From assembly GCF_932526225.1 (NCBI RefSeq), contig NC_064042.1:11481040-11545039 (forward strand): DNA of 64,000 nt, given 5' to 3'. This document shows, one piece after another, positions 1 to 27,929 of this stretch. The position numbers and the translations under genes were made by a program. Positions within the stretch are counted from its first letter, which is position 1; every line of letters starts with the position of its first letter. This DNA comes from Nematostella vectensis. Its lineage: Eukaryota > Cnidaria > Anthozoa > Actiniaria > Edwardsiidae. The notes below the pieces were generated by a model. It had not been told where the DNA came from and did no database searches. It worked only from the letters and a program-made list of their open reading frames with translations.

Positions 1-2
1 CT

Positions 3-776
3 CTTAGAAGATTTATCGCACGCAGGGGCAAGGTCCGCGAATTACGCTCGGATCGGGGCACAAACTTCGTCGGAGCAAGCAACGAGCTCAAAACAGCCCT
101 CCAAGAGATCGACCGAGAATCCGTCAAGTCATTCCTATCCACCCAACAGTGTGACTTGATAGATTTCAAAATGAACGTTCCGCAAGCTTCTCACATGGGA
201 GGGGTATGGGAGCGCCAAATTCGCACAACTCGCTCAGTGCTAACATCACTACTTTACGAACACGGTCGTCAGCTGGACGATGAATCTCTTCGCACTCTTA
301 TAACAGAAGCTGAGAATATCGTCAACAGCCGCCCACTCACAGTGGAGAACCTGTCAGACCCTCTAGCAGAAGAACCTCTGACACCAAATCATCTCCTCAT
401 GCTTAAAACCCAAGTCATCCTCCCGCCCCCGGGCAACTTCGAGCACCCCGACCTGTACTCCAGAAAGCGATGGCGCACAGTCCAATATCTAGCCAACCAG
501 TTCTGGCTACGGTGGCGACGAGAGTACTGCACACAGCTCCAGAGTCGCCAAAAGTGGAACAAGCCACAGCCTAATCTACGAGAAGGAGATGTCGTCCTCA
601 TGACAGACCCAGATCTACCTCGTAACCAGTGGCCGCTCGCCATTATCTCCAAGGTGTTCCCAAGCAAAGACAACCTAGTGCGCAAAGTCCAAGTGACTAC
701 TGCTAAGGACGGACAACACAAGTGCTTCGAGCGTCCCGTCCACAAGCTTATCATGCTATTAGCAAGGGAAGATTAG
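3..776 (+). CDS. BEL/Pao retrotransposon Pol, C-terminal part (integrase end)
   Basis: The frame is open from the window edge, so this is the 3' end of a longer pol gene. It reads through the integrase core: an SDRGTNF block carrying the second catalytic Asp, and then ASHMGGVWERQIR, whose Glu fits the third catalytic residue of BEL/Pao integrases. It ends in the basic C-terminal domain typical of this superfamily (LREGDVVLMTDPDLPRNQWP). The upstream codons 3-155 belong to the same frame, so any start near 156 would be artificial. No stop or frameshift is seen in this part. The stop at 774-776 is followed by about 300 bp of AT-rich sequence and then a 3' LTR. The function would be cDNA integration. 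Confidence 0.9.
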   Translation, partial: LRRFIARRGKVRELRSDRGTNFVGASNELKTALQEIDRESVKSFLSTQQCDLIDFKMNVPQASHMGGVWERQIRTTRSVLTSLLYEHGRQLDDESLRTLITEAENIVNSRPLTVENLSDPLAEEPLTPNHLLMLKTQVILPPPGNFEHPDLYSRKRWRTVQYLANQFWLRWRREYCTQLQSRQKWNKPQPNLREGDVVLMTDPDLPRNQWPLAIISKVFPSKDNLVRKVQVTTAKDGQHKCFERPVHKLIMLLARED

Positions 777-1075
777 TCAGCTTAGTCCAAGAAACAATGA
801 ACACTTTCCAAATTTCAAGATATAAAGGACATTCTCAGTAATTCTTATATAGCTAAAATATACCAGCTTCATTTATAACAAGCAAACAACCATAAATCAA
901 ATTTAGGCTATCAATTAGTAATTTTCAATCAACAAATCATAAATTCCTTATCATGATTAATTAAACAAAAATAAGCAATCAGCTAGCATCGCAATTCAAT
1001 GCTTAGGATATAAACATCTTTTATGCAATTTATACTCTATTTTCATAATAAATGTAGGCACATTTAGGGAAGCAG

Positions 1076-1383
1076 TGTAACGGCATCCGCATGCCATGGA
1101 TAACCCCTTAGTTATTTTTAGTCATCTCATTACGTCACCAATCAATGTAACGCTAGCGATCACGTGACCTTAGCTTTATAAACGCAGCAAACTTGTAAAG
1201 CCCCTGAGGCTCACAGAAATTCGACGGGTTCACACGGGTTTAAATTAGCGCCGCCCTAGGCCAAACTCGCTGTAAAGCTTACCAAGTTCTTACACGCAAT
1301 AAAACCCTAGCCTTGTGGAATTTGTGAGTACTTCATCAAAGTTTCCCGGATCTCTCCGCCACGCGGAGCTGACGCCGCTACAC
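1076..1383 (+). repeat. 3' LTR of the BEL/Pao element
   Basis: A 308 bp block starts TGTAACGGC and ends CGCTACA, the TGT...ACA ends usual for LTRs. It contains a TATA-like box (TTTATAAA, about 1173) and an AATAAA polyadenylation signal (about 1297), in the order expected for U3-R-U5. Boundaries are inferred from these ends only, because the 5' LTR is outside. Confidence 0.7.
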
Positions 1384-2131
1384 TTCCCTTTCCCTAAGAT
1401 GAGCCTCAAAGTTGTAATCTTACATTTTACTTAGATCTAAATGATTGTCGCAATGAAAATGTTGATAGATAAGGTCATCCTTAACTCTCTCAACAACCAG
1501 TAATCTAGGGTACCTATCCAACCTACTTTTGTGTTTATTAATACGCTTCCTAAAACTTATAGAAATACTTTTACCCCTAATATGAAGTCTATACAGCAAG
1601 TGAAGGTTCTAGCAGTGTAGATAGTTGAAGAGCTGCTATTTCCAGAATAAAGATTTTTAATACTATGATTACTGTTAGTAACAATAATGAAGACTTTTTT
1701 CCTGTATTTCTACTGTCACATGTGTGGATGCAGTTATAAATAAGCAGCCTTATCAGGCCAATACTCAGGGAAGGGGGTGAGGTCATTTTTGTGAACCATT
1801 CTCTAAAGGATGGCAGATTTGCCAAAAAGTTGTAGAATTATAAAATAATGTGTATTTTTATATTTTTGTATTGCTTCCTGTGCTTGCATATGTTTTTCTT
1901 TTTAATTTTAACTTTTGAATCAATCATCTGTGTAAACTTATGGTGCTATCTTTTATATGCTCTCATCACAACAAACAGATATAAATATAGGAAAGGGTAA
2001 ACTTATGGTGTCTTTTTTTATTGATTTATTGATTCATTCACTCATTTATTTATATGCTCTCATCACAACAAAAAGATATATCTTATATATAGGCATAAGA
2101 AAGGGTAAAAACAATATACTGTTCTACTTAC
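1384..2131. other. Non-coding stretch between BEL element and PA-domain exons
   Basis: No convincing exon was found. On the minus strand 1583-1420 holds an open stretch reading ISFRKRINKHKSRL and then DDLIYQHFH. This resembles the tail of some retroelement polyproteins, but it is too short and degenerate to name. The rest is AT-rich. If the PA-domain gene continues, its RING or other 3' exons are not recognisable here. Confidence 0.4.
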
Positions 2132-4915
2132 ATTCATCAGACTCCATGTCGATAATCTTATCAGAGGTCAGACTATAAATGATGGCGGCATCATATTCAC
2201 CTTTTTGGGCCATATATGCCTGGTGAACAATGATGTGAATTGTTAAAAAAACTGATCTATCTGTCATGTTGACCTTGGTGTTAACCCCACCTTCTCTCCA
2301 AAAGAGCAGCCTCCATCTTCTATCACGAGGAACCAGAACATATTAGACTTCGACTTGATAGGCTGTACAGTTGAACAGGCATTTTTAGGACTGGCCAAAA
2401 CACCAAAACCCTGCCAAAGAAAACATACAAGCAATCAGAGCAATGCACTGTTAATCAATTATTATTAGGACTTAATTGTGAGCAGGGGCTGTACTGGAAT
2501 TTACAGACCTAAGAATTTTTTCATCATAATTTGCCAAGGAGCAAAACTCACACCAGGGGTTTCATTAGGCCATGGCGGCCGACGGAAGCGCTGTTTTTTT
2601 TCCACTGAGCGCCGGCTACTTGTTTTTTTTTTTTTAAAGTCTTGAACTAAAAGATAAAATAACTTCCACCCCCTACTTATCAATCTCCACCGCCTACTCT
2701 GAAAGTTAATGAAAGCCCTACACACCATAAACAGACTAAAAAAAACTGCAGTTTAGTCTGGTCACATGAGGACAATAATGTAAGATATTCATTTAGAGAA
2801 AATTTTTTCATAGCATGTGATGCCTACAAATCAACCAATCAGATCCTGCATCGTAGCCATATAATAAATACTAAACACATGTATATCATCACAACATTGA
2901 ACAGGCATTCCCAGGGCTCAGTTTCGAGGTTTTAATTTTTTAAAGATCTCTTGAATTTAGGGATTGGAAAAATTAGGAAGAATCGTTTATTTTGGCCGAT
3001 TTGGTAAGTTGAGGGTTTTTCAAAATTACCAAGTATCAAACTTCAGGTTAGCCAATGAGATAATTGCTAAAATCAACCCCGGTGTATATACATATCCATT
3101 CAGAATACTGTAAACTGTGCCCTATTAGCCCTGGGATATGAAAGATAGGCCTGGTTTATTAGCTGTGTATTTCTTTTAGATAAGCTTCTTTTTCTTTCCA
3201 TAATTCTGTTATGAACATTTGTAACAACCCACCTGAATACTTCTACTCAGCAACTGACCAAAATCAGCTAGACCATACTTATAGCACTTTTCTGTCTCAT
3301 TCACTGACTGGCCAAGTGGAATCTGAAGTACAAAAAAAAAGTAAGTTAAGGGAGCAATATGACAGTAAGTGCTTACCCAATGTAACCATGGTGATTATGA
3401 GGGCTCAAAGCTTGTCAATTTTATTAGTGGACCCGTGAGTATAAATTGATTTGTTGAATATAAAAAACAAATGTTTCACATTTTGCTAGCAGAAACTGTA
3501 TTGCAAACCCATGGGGCAATAAAGCTCCCCAGATAATGAGCCAAGCACTGTTCTCTTCACAGTTGCTATGCAGCATCTCCACAACCACAAGTGTTAGTCA
3601 TTTTAGAGTGTTTTTTTTTATGTTATTTCTGTTGTAATCAATACAGCAGGCTTGGGATAGTCAAGAACTAAAAGGAATTGGGCAAATTCGTGATTAATAT
3701 GGCCATAAAATACGCTAGATTGCATGGATTCAACTGGAGACAAGGACACAGACAGGGCTTCTGGATTTACGCGGGAAAAAACTCCAAATTACACGGGATT
3801 CTTTGCTATACATTTTTCTTTAAAAATCAAAATTTTGCGGGATTTTTTACTGAATTACGCGCTTTATTACACGGAATATCAACTGTTAGCCCCAAAATAC
3901 AATTTGCACCGAAGGAAAGCACGAAATAACTTGAAAAGGTTATTTTTTTTGCGTGAAAATATCTTAGGCAAGTTTTCATTGGCTCCTAGCTACCAGCCAA
4001 TTAAAAAAGGTATTTTATTATTAGTCCTACGCCTTCGCGATTTAGCAAAGAACGCCTAGTCATTTTATGTGTTTTCGAAATTCAGTTCAAAATATCGCAC
4101 TGTTACGAAGAATATCTCTTTTTTTTACGAGAAATAGAGGTAAGAACCTTAAAAGAAACACATCAGCTGTGAAATTAAATGTTTTGTCTTTCAAAATTTA
4201 GCCAAATTACGCGGGATTACGCTGTAATTTGTGGATTACGCGGAAAAAGCCAAATTACGCGCTTCCGCACAAGTGCGTAATTCCAGAAGCCCTGCACAGA
4301 GGTCCATAAAATAAGCTCTTAATAGGTATGTCAGGATTTATACAATAAACACAAATTTCAGGCAAGCAAAAGCTAGACATAATTTAGAAATTTTCTGGAA
4401 TGGAATGCATTTCACAGAGGCATTTTGATTTTTCTCAACTAATTTTAAGCATTTCATTTTTTGGTGTACTGAAGAGTTTTACTCTGTTCTTGGTTATTTT
4501 ATTCTGTGGATATTTTTGGTAACTATGAAATGCACTCACTCTAGAACAAAATTCTTTCCGTTTTTATGCAAAAACAGTTACACAAAAGCAATTTAAAATG
4601 TGAGAAATTTCAGTGCCTATTTGCTTAGTTTGCCTTTAGTGGCACCTTAAAACTTTGCAACTCACACAATTTCCATGCCATTGTTACATAACGTCACAAC
4701 AACCGTTGCAAAATCAAGTGGTAATAAAATAACTAAACATAACTAAACAATATTGCAATCATTACGTCTGATACAAAAGTCAATATAAGCGTTAACCAGG
4801 TATCCTTTCTTACCACACAGATTCGGTTATAGTCTGTTAGGGTTGTCGTGTCTTCCCCTAATCCCGAAGACACGAAGATTGTCAGCAAAACGGCTAACAG
4901 GAAAGTTCGCTCCAT
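2132..4915 (-). CDS. PA-domain protein, possibly PA-TM-RING E3 ligase (5' exons only)
   Basis: Three minus-strand exons are readable. 4915-4814 encodes a signal peptide start (MERTFLLAVLLTIFVSSGLG; 34 codons, donor GTAAGA). 2410-2291 encodes 40 codons beginning GFGVLASPKNAC and ending GGCSFGEK. 2219-2132 encodes 29 codons (AYMAQKGEYDAAIIYSLTSD, donor GTAAGT). The last two match the protease-associated (PA) fold found in RNF13/RNF128-type ubiquitin ligases and other vacuolar or secreted proteins: an N-terminal Cys, then GC(S/T)F, then GYDAAI. A short exon between the signal peptide and GFGVL is probably missed, and the transmembrane and RING exons are not seen. The gene may continue left of the window or have been broken near the BEL insertion. 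The donor after GEK (GTGGGG) is weak. Other PA proteins such as PRADC1 remain possible. Confidence 0.6.
3753..4294. mobile_element. Non-autonomous DNA transposon (MITE) with CAGGGCTTCTGG ends
   Basis: Near-identical terminal inverted repeats (CAGGGCTTCTGGATTTACGC at the left, the complement of CAGGGCTTCTGGAATTACGC at the right) bound 542 bp. A direct duplication CACAGA flanks it at 3747-3752 and 4295-4300. The inside is rich in ATTACGCGGG-type subterminal repeats and has no credible ORF. CAGGG ends are hAT-like, but a 6 bp duplication is shorter than the usual 8 bp, so the superfamily is uncertain. It lies in intron 1 of the PA-domain gene. Confidence 0.85.
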
Positions 4916-6009
4916 CTTAACTGCGGAAACAGGACATAAAAGTAAGTAAGTTCTCACGATAAACAACCAAAATGTATTACAAGACTGGAAATGTCTATTA
5001 ACTTTCGATTATTATTGATTCAATCTAGCAACTAGAAGAAAAAGCATATAAATCGTTTGCAAGATAAACAAAGATTATCACTTGCTGAAGAATAGGAGCA
5101 AAACATGCAAACCAGACACAGACAAATAAATACAGCAAGATCTTCTAAAAAAGTATCAATAGATAAAAATATGCTGAAAGTAAACATTATTTGGCGAACG
5201 ATGTAATCAAAGCTGGTTTTCGTTCTGGGTTTCGTCACAATAGTTCGACTTTCCACATGAGCAAATTTAAACCTCGAAATTTCACCCATAAACACACAAT
5301 TAATGTGCATGACACGAAATAAATGAAAATGTTCATTTTACCTTTCATTTGTCCATCGTTTAGAGTATCAATTTCTCGGAAAGCATATGTTTTTCAGCGA
5401 ATTTCATCTCGTTTTCCAGGTATTCGACATCTCAACATGGCGGAAGGGTTTTGTTTGAGTGCATAACAAATGCCATATTTGGAAACCAAAAGCACAGGCT
5501 ACCCAAAGAGGAACACAATCATTAGGAGTTGCAGGGCGTGTCAAAAGCAGTTTTCGAAAAGAATCAAAGGGCTCTGTGAGCCAACTCGTGAATGCAAATT
5601 TGTTTTTCTAGTTATTTTCTTGTGTGCAAAAAAAACAAAACATATACAGGATGAATTTTGAACAAAGGATGAACACATCCAAGATGCTGGGAGTACTTAA
5701 CAATGTCCTTTCTTTTCGATGTGATGAAACACCAAGAACAGTTTGATTATTTATTATATCATAAAAAGTAAAGAAAAAAAAATTAGACGTCACAAGTAGG
5801 GATCGAACCTCCGGTCTCTGACGTCTTAGACAAGCGACAGAACAACTATACCACCGAGGCATTGCCGAAGTAATCTCTGAGTAAAATTAGTCTTTATCCT
5901 AATTGGTATCTCACCGTTCGAACTGCTTTTGCTAGCATGTCAAATTTCGCCCTATTCTCTCCGGAAACAGAAGTTAAATACCTGACATAATTAATCAAGC
6001 TACAGTCAT
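4916..6009. other. Upstream region of the PA-domain gene
   Basis: This holds the likely 5' UTR and promoter of the minus-strand PA-domain gene and a tRNA-like repeat (5790-5866). The open frames here are short and AT-rich, and none looks coding. Nothing else is recognised. Confidence 0.4.
5790..5866 (-). repeat. tRNA-derived SINE-like fragment or tRNA pseudogene
   Basis: Read on the minus strand it has an A-box-like block (TGGTATAGTTGTT) and a B-box (GGTTCGATCCC) at tRNA spacing. The acceptor ends do not pair, so it is not a functional tRNA. It is a tRNA-derived short element or a decayed tRNA. Confidence 0.5.
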
Positions 6010-6744
6010 ATGTATTTTAAGCATGTCAACATTCTAGAAATTCGCAAAATCGCAAAAACATGCGAACTTGTAGGCAACTTCCTCCTCTCCCAACTCCAAG
6101 ACCTTAACATCAACGTAGGACTCTACCGCGACGACGGACTAGCCATCACAAGCGCCACACCTAAAAACACAGAAAATATTAAGAAAGAACTATGCCGCAT
6201 CTTCAACAACAACGGACTGCGAATCACCATAAAAGCCAACAAGCGAGTAGTCAACTTCCTAAACGTCACATTCGACCTGAACCGCAACACCTACCAGCCT
6301 TTCACCAAACCGAACGCCCCACTACAGTACGTCCACCGCGAGAGCAACCACCCACCTACCATCACAAGAAATATCCCTGCCAGTATCAACAAACGCTTAT
6401 CTACACTATCATCAGACAAAGAAACCTTCGACCAAGCCGCCCCGCCATACCAGAAAGCACTCGACGAAAGTGGATATAACTACACGCTGCACTACGAACC
6501 AAACACCACAAACAAACGCAAGAACCGCCAGCGCAACAACATCATCTGGTACAACCCACCTTTCAGCAAGAACACAAGCACCAACATCGGCCACAGATTT
6601 CTCTCACTCATAGACAAGCACTTCCCTAAAGACCACAAACTCAGAAAAATCTTCAACCGGAACACAATCAAAATCAGTTATAGCTGCATGAGCAACACCA
6701 AGCAGATAATTGACAGCCACAACAAACGCACAGTATATAAGTGA
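6010..6744 (+). pseudogene. Penelope-like element reverse transcriptase fragment
   Basis: From about 6055 the frame reads [12 protein letters not shown] and then YRDDGLAI, the catalytic RT motif of Penelope-like elements. It continues through [17 protein letters not shown] and [16 protein letters not shown], blocks typical of the RT thumb and linker of this group. The 5' palm and finger motifs are missing, and the GIY-YIG endonuclease expected at the C terminus is absent: the frame stops at 6742-6744, about 25 bp before a hammerhead-like motif. The copy is therefore truncated at both ends and probably internally deleted. Residues before CELVG are flanking sequence read in frame. Confidence 0.8.
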
Positions 6745-6769
6745 TGATAGTAATATCTTCTTAATAAAT

Positions 6770-6808
6770 CTCCTGATGACTGGGCAACCACGAAACAGGC
6801 TTGTAGAG
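6770..6808 (+). ncRNA. Hammerhead-ribozyme-like motif of the Penelope-like element
   Basis: The core order is stem I strand CTC, CTGATGA (6773-6779), a 3 bp stem TGG/CCA with a GCAA loop, GAAA (6792-6795), a minimal stem III CA/TG around GGCT, a GUA cleavage triplet, and GAG pairing back. This matches the very short type of hammerhead reported from Penelope-like terminal repeats. The first pair of stem II (C opposite C) is mismatched, so activity is uncertain. Confidence 0.55.
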
Positions 6809-6904
6809 TTGAAACGGTAGTTCGCGTGTTTTTTTCCTACAAACCAAGATATATCCCGCTCTACACCTATGATTTGAGCACTGTTATATGAACGCCTGCA
6901 CTCA

Positions 6905-6926
6905 CGCATATATATATATATATATA
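6905..6926. repeat. (TA)n microsatellite
   Basis: An uninterrupted TA run directly follows the Penelope-like remnant. Confidence 0.9.
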
Positions 6927-7527
6927 AAATAAAATCGCTACCGTAAATATTATTCCAGAATATGGTAGTATTTAATGTAGGGACTCAGTTAATGTAAAAA
7001 TCGTATTTTCGGTATTTCTGTCCACACAGACAGGGATTTTAAAAACCACTCTATTTGTTACCATATTTTTTTTATATACCATTTTTTCTTAGATATGGGG
7101 CTCAGTCCAAGAGGCGCTTCGCGGGAACTCCGCTAAAACTAGAAAAACTACAGACAAGCTGTAAAAAAACTAGATTGTCTGCATAGGCGTGGGGTAGACA
7201 AGGTATAAATCAACACAGGGTTGAAAAGGTATGGCAAAAATGAGAAAAAATCCCAAAGAAAAATCCTGGGTACGGGTCTGTTTTTATATGGCATCTTTGA
7301 AAACCCAGCTAAACCCCCACGCCCTCCCCCTTAATTCGCTAATGTAGCCAATCTTGTAACGTATCAACTACCCTAGCCTACTATCGATACTTTCCTTTAT
7401 CCCCGTTCAATTCATAAAGCAAATACTATTTTATAAGTCTGTTTATATACGGTAAAGGTGTTGCCTTTGGTTATGGTCCAGTACAGCAAGTTATAAAAAA
7501 AAAATAAGTCCAAACTGTTTCATCAAC
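6927..7527. other. Intergenic, no gene seen
   Basis: AT-rich sequence lies downstream of the ACSL gene. The segment around 7246-7280 ends in TGGGTACGGGTCTG, the terminal motif of the CAGGCCCGTACCC element family also found at 16528-16861 and near 28222. It is a solitary decayed end. Confidence 0.5.
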
Positions 7528-7533
7528 TTTATT
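7528..7533 (-). terminator. Probable polyadenylation signal of ACSL gene
   Basis: AATAAA on the minus strand, about 260 bp past the ACSL stop codon. Confidence 0.55.
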
Positions 7534-7789
7534 ATCCAGAAAATGACAACCAAATAACACTCAGTATGTAAGACAAGACTGCTCTCAAACAACAACAGAA
7601 GACGCAATATCCTGAATATACCAACATTCAAATTCTAACCAAACCAAACTTATTCCAAAAAATATATTTACAAAAACTTGAAATTAGAGAAGAAAGGAAT
7701 AAAAGACTTCTGACCAAAGATAAGTGGGAAGAGGTGGTCAGAAGGGGGCTTTGACAGCTTTCTGCTGTGCAGGGTGTGTCGACGGTAGC

Positions 7790-15345
<7,556 letters not shown>

Positions 15346-16527
15346 TTTAAAGCAATCAGTTAGAGTGGAGGAGCTTTTTATGGAGTGTTTCTTGGAGCAA
15401 AGTCCACGCTTCTCTCGTCACTCCACTAGCTACATGCGCGCGCACCTCAAAACCGCGGCAACAAAAGAGCGATGAATATTGATAGTGGGGAAAAATAATT
15501 AACACAAATCTCCCTGTGTTTTACCCCATTGTGGGGGTACAATTCCAAGGTGGAAAGCAGCGAATTAGTTATTCTGACGTTGACAATTTGGTTGATTTTC
15601 TTCATCATCTTTGTGACGTCATTGTAGGTGACGTTTAATTGTTTTATTTTCTTCATTTCGAACTTTGAACGCGTTTTTTGAGGTATACACAACTTGTGTT
15701 GCGCGATAAGTTTTCCGGAAATATTTGGGTAATCACAGGGGGATTAAACTGCACGGGAATGGATTTTATGTTGTGTGACTTCCCAGAAAACGACTTTATT
15801 TGGAAACTACAGCCCTTAAGTACTAATCTCCAAACAGCATAACATCACTCCACCAAGACTGACAATAACCACCTAAGTATCTGGCGCTAAACGACACTCA
15901 AGAATACCGGATTGTTTAATGCAGATACCCCGTCCTTGTATTGATTATATCTATTATGTCCAAGATTGGATCCATACATCCAGGAAAGGACTGACCCTAC
16001 TCTAGTTTCGAGGCTAAGAGGCTACGGGCGGCACATATTTGTTTATTTAATTTACGATCAGCTTCTCTCATATAGGATAATCGCCGTATTTTTAAGGGTC
16101 AATCGGGCATCCAGGTATTTTTTAGGAGGTATCTGACAAAAAAGAGACTTATTTATTAAAAATGTTATTTTAGGGGTAATTTTTGCTTCTAGGGCAATTT
16201 TTTTTTAGGGTTGTAATCTTTGGGGTGCAGGTATTTTTAGAATTTTTCTAATCCCGACGAGCATCCATAACATAACAGTTTTTAGAGTTGTAAGAAAGAT
16301 ATATACCATCATCATGATGGTACCCCAAGGATTGGCAACGATATAACAGCTAGCAGGACACACAAGATACATCTCCACCTCCTTTAATTCAATTATTAAA
16401 TACTAAATACAGTTTTAAACTATCCTAAAACCTCGTAAAAAACATATCACGTCCCTTGGACAAGTTAGAATTGTAATACTACCCTAGTCAGCTAGTCGCG
16501 AATGATGCGGGTGTCAGGGATAATCTG

Positions 16528-16861
16528 CAGGCCCGTACCCAGGGGGAGAGGGGGAGGGGGGGTTGTGCAGGGGGTGCGAACGCACCCCCACACAACAGCC
16601 GAAAGTCCACTTTCGGTTCTCAATGGACGTGCTGATATGTCATTAAACCATAAGTCACTTGTATTTGTAGCCAAATCCGACAATAAACGTCCCATGGAGA
16701 TATTGCAAAGGCTTAAAAAATCTCTTTTTGTTCTTTCGGGGGTGGTCAGATTTTTATTCAGAAAACTCCCTCCCTCCCCTCCTCCCCCACTTTTCGGATT
16801 TCGCACCCCCCCCCCCCCCCCCCCCCCCCCGCACAAAAGAAAAATCCTAGGTACGGACCTG
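16528..16861. mobile_element. MITE, CAGGCCCGTACCC family
   Basis: Left end CAGGCCCGTACCCAGG; the right end is the complement of CAGGTCCGTACCTAGG. It contains a perfect short palindrome (GAAAGTCCACTTTCGG) and a run of about 24 C. A second, more decayed copy with the same internal blocks lies in opposite orientation at about 27930-28222. No target-site duplication was found. Confidence 0.7.
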
Positions 16862-17158
16862 ATATATAAATACGTGTCGACATTGCGCAACACCTTACGT
16901 GACAAACATGACACCCTTATTAATTAGACATGACGCATTTCTAGAGAAAAGGATTTGTGTTGCGAGTCACGTATGTAGGCTACCATAGGGTAGAGATCAG
17001 AGGCAAGTAGCCTTTTGGTATAATGGCGGCGTAGGCAGACGTTTTAACAGGAGGGGGCCCACAAGGGACTTTCAAGGCATTTTCTCCTGTATTTAAGATA
17101 ATGTCTCATACATTTACTGTATTATTGGCTGCTAAAAGAGGGGGGGGGGGGGGGGCTT

Positions 17159-17495
17159 GCTTCCCCCGGATAAGGAAGGGCGCTTGGACAATGGGCATAA
17201 ATATCTTTTCTTAAAAGCTGTAAAATCTACGAACGATTCACCCATTTCACGACAGGACTTTCCCTCCCCCCTTTCCAATTTTGTTTGATCTGCCCCTGGG
17301 AGCAAAGGAAACGAGCGACACAGAAAGCAGCGCGCAGCAGGAGAATAAAAGAGAACAGGAGCAGATCAAACAAAATTGGAAAGGGGGGAGGGAAAGTCCT
17401 GTCGTGAAATGGGTGAATCGTTCGTAGATTTTACAGCTTATAAGAAAAGATATTTATGCCCATTGACCAAGCGCCCTTCCTTATCCAGGGGAAGC
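17159..17495. repeat. Long near-perfect inverted repeat (about 135 bp arms)
   Basis: 17159-17293 and 17361-17495 are nearly exact reverse complements separated by a 67 bp spacer. The arms carry no ORF. The spacer motif GAAACGAGCGACAC recurs in direct orientation near 17625. Transcribed, it would make a very stable hairpin. The flanking GGGCGGATCTAG-type sequence suggests it sits inside a hAT-like non-autonomous element. Confidence 0.85.
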
Positions 17496-17877
17496 GATCC
17501 AGGGTCGGATTCATTGTTCTTCCGTGGATTTCCTTAGATTTCTTATTTTCTTTTTATGCCAAATATCTGATAATAGAGAGGGCCTGGGCCCGCCCCTAGA
17601 TCCGCCACTAGCTCCACACAGAAAGTGAAACGAGCGACACCCAAGCGATGCCTCTCGACATGGGGGCGTCACCATTAATTAGTATATTATACTAGAATTA
17701 GCATCATAAAATAAATAGCCCCACCTTGTATCGATATTCTCACCGATTTTAGACTTTAGACTTATTAATGGATAAATATTTTTACAATAATTTTGCGACG
17801 ATTGTTGGTAACCTATACGTTTCATCCGAACTAGCGCAACAACACCTGACGGTCTATAATTACCAGTCCTCTCTTGC

Positions 17878-27315
<9,438 letters not shown>

Positions 27316-27450
27316 TGTATAACTGTATGTCTATTACCTAGACTACCTTCATGCGTTTTAGTATTATCTAGAGGTGCAGATCTGTTGAAAATTCGTTTTC
27401 CTTTGGTGAAATTTTCGGGAAACCCAGCCACGTCAAAACTGTTACGGGTT

Positions 27451-27484
27451 CTGCGCTTGCGCAATGTGAGCCAACGTGACGTCA
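27451..27484. promoter_or_regulatory. NRF1-like and CRE sites in a probable bidirectional promoter
   Basis: Between the divergent RAB6 start (27315, minus) and a candidate first exon of the SET gene (donor GTAAGT after 27643, plus) lie CTGCGCTTGCGCA (27451-27463, close to the NRF1 palindrome) and a perfect CRE TGACGTCA (27477-27484). Both are common in CpG-rich shared promoters of housekeeping genes. Confidence 0.5.
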
Positions 27485-27929
27485 CGGCTGGATGTGAAGA
27501 TACCAAGATACCAAATATGGGCTTTTTCACAGGTAGCCCAAGTTCTGCAAGTGTCGTTGCTTCGCTAGTAGCTGCATTGTTCAGATTTTCTCTTAAAAAA
27601 TCTTTAATTTAAAGGCCGCACTTTGCTTTGCACTTCAGAAGATGTAAGTACTTTTTCAAATTCCCGGGCAGTTTTCTTTTTGTCACTATTTCGGGCGTTT
27701 GTTTTCTTTTTTTGGCTGATTATTTATTTTCGTGCACTGGTCCTCGTGCCAAACTTTATCTAAGTTAAGTTATTGTTTCTTTTTTGTTTGCTGTTTCTTG
27801 CTAACTATTCAAACTATATTTGTTATCTTAACTAAATTCAAATAATTAACAAAACAAGTAACTTAGTCGAAAACGTTCACTAAATCACCAAAATATCCAA
27901 ATCGTCGCGTTCGTAAACCATAAACAACC

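Larger units (their letters stand above)
1..1383 (+). mobile_element. BEL/Pao LTR retrotransposon, 3' portion
   Basis: This joins the truncated pol frame, an AT-rich untranslated stretch (777-1075) and a 3' LTR. The element begins left of the window, so its gag, protease, RT and 5' LTR are not visible. The purine-rich tract just before the LTR (TTAGGGAAGCAG, about 1064-1075) fits a polypurine primer. The five bases after the LTR (CTTCC, 1384-1388) would be one copy of a target-site duplication, but the partner copy lies outside. Confidence 0.85.
15346..17877. other. Intergenic region between ACSL and RAB6
   Basis: This holds the ACSL promoter side (GC-rich 15,360-15,460), a CAGGCCCGTACCC-family MITE (16528-16861), a G/C homopolymer-rich stretch and a strong inverted repeat (17159-17495). 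The open frames over the poly-C and poly-G tracts are artefacts. No gene was recognised. Confidence 0.5.

Noticed and set aside
5032-5310. 92-codon minus frame upstream of the PA-domain gene
   Set aside because: Low-complexity, Phe/Cys-rich in AT-rich DNA, no splice partner or homology; likely UTR or promoter.
16492-16927. About 140-codon frames on both strands over poly-C and poly-G runs
   Set aside because: Both span a MITE with a C homopolymer; the residues are Gly or Pro runs without homology.
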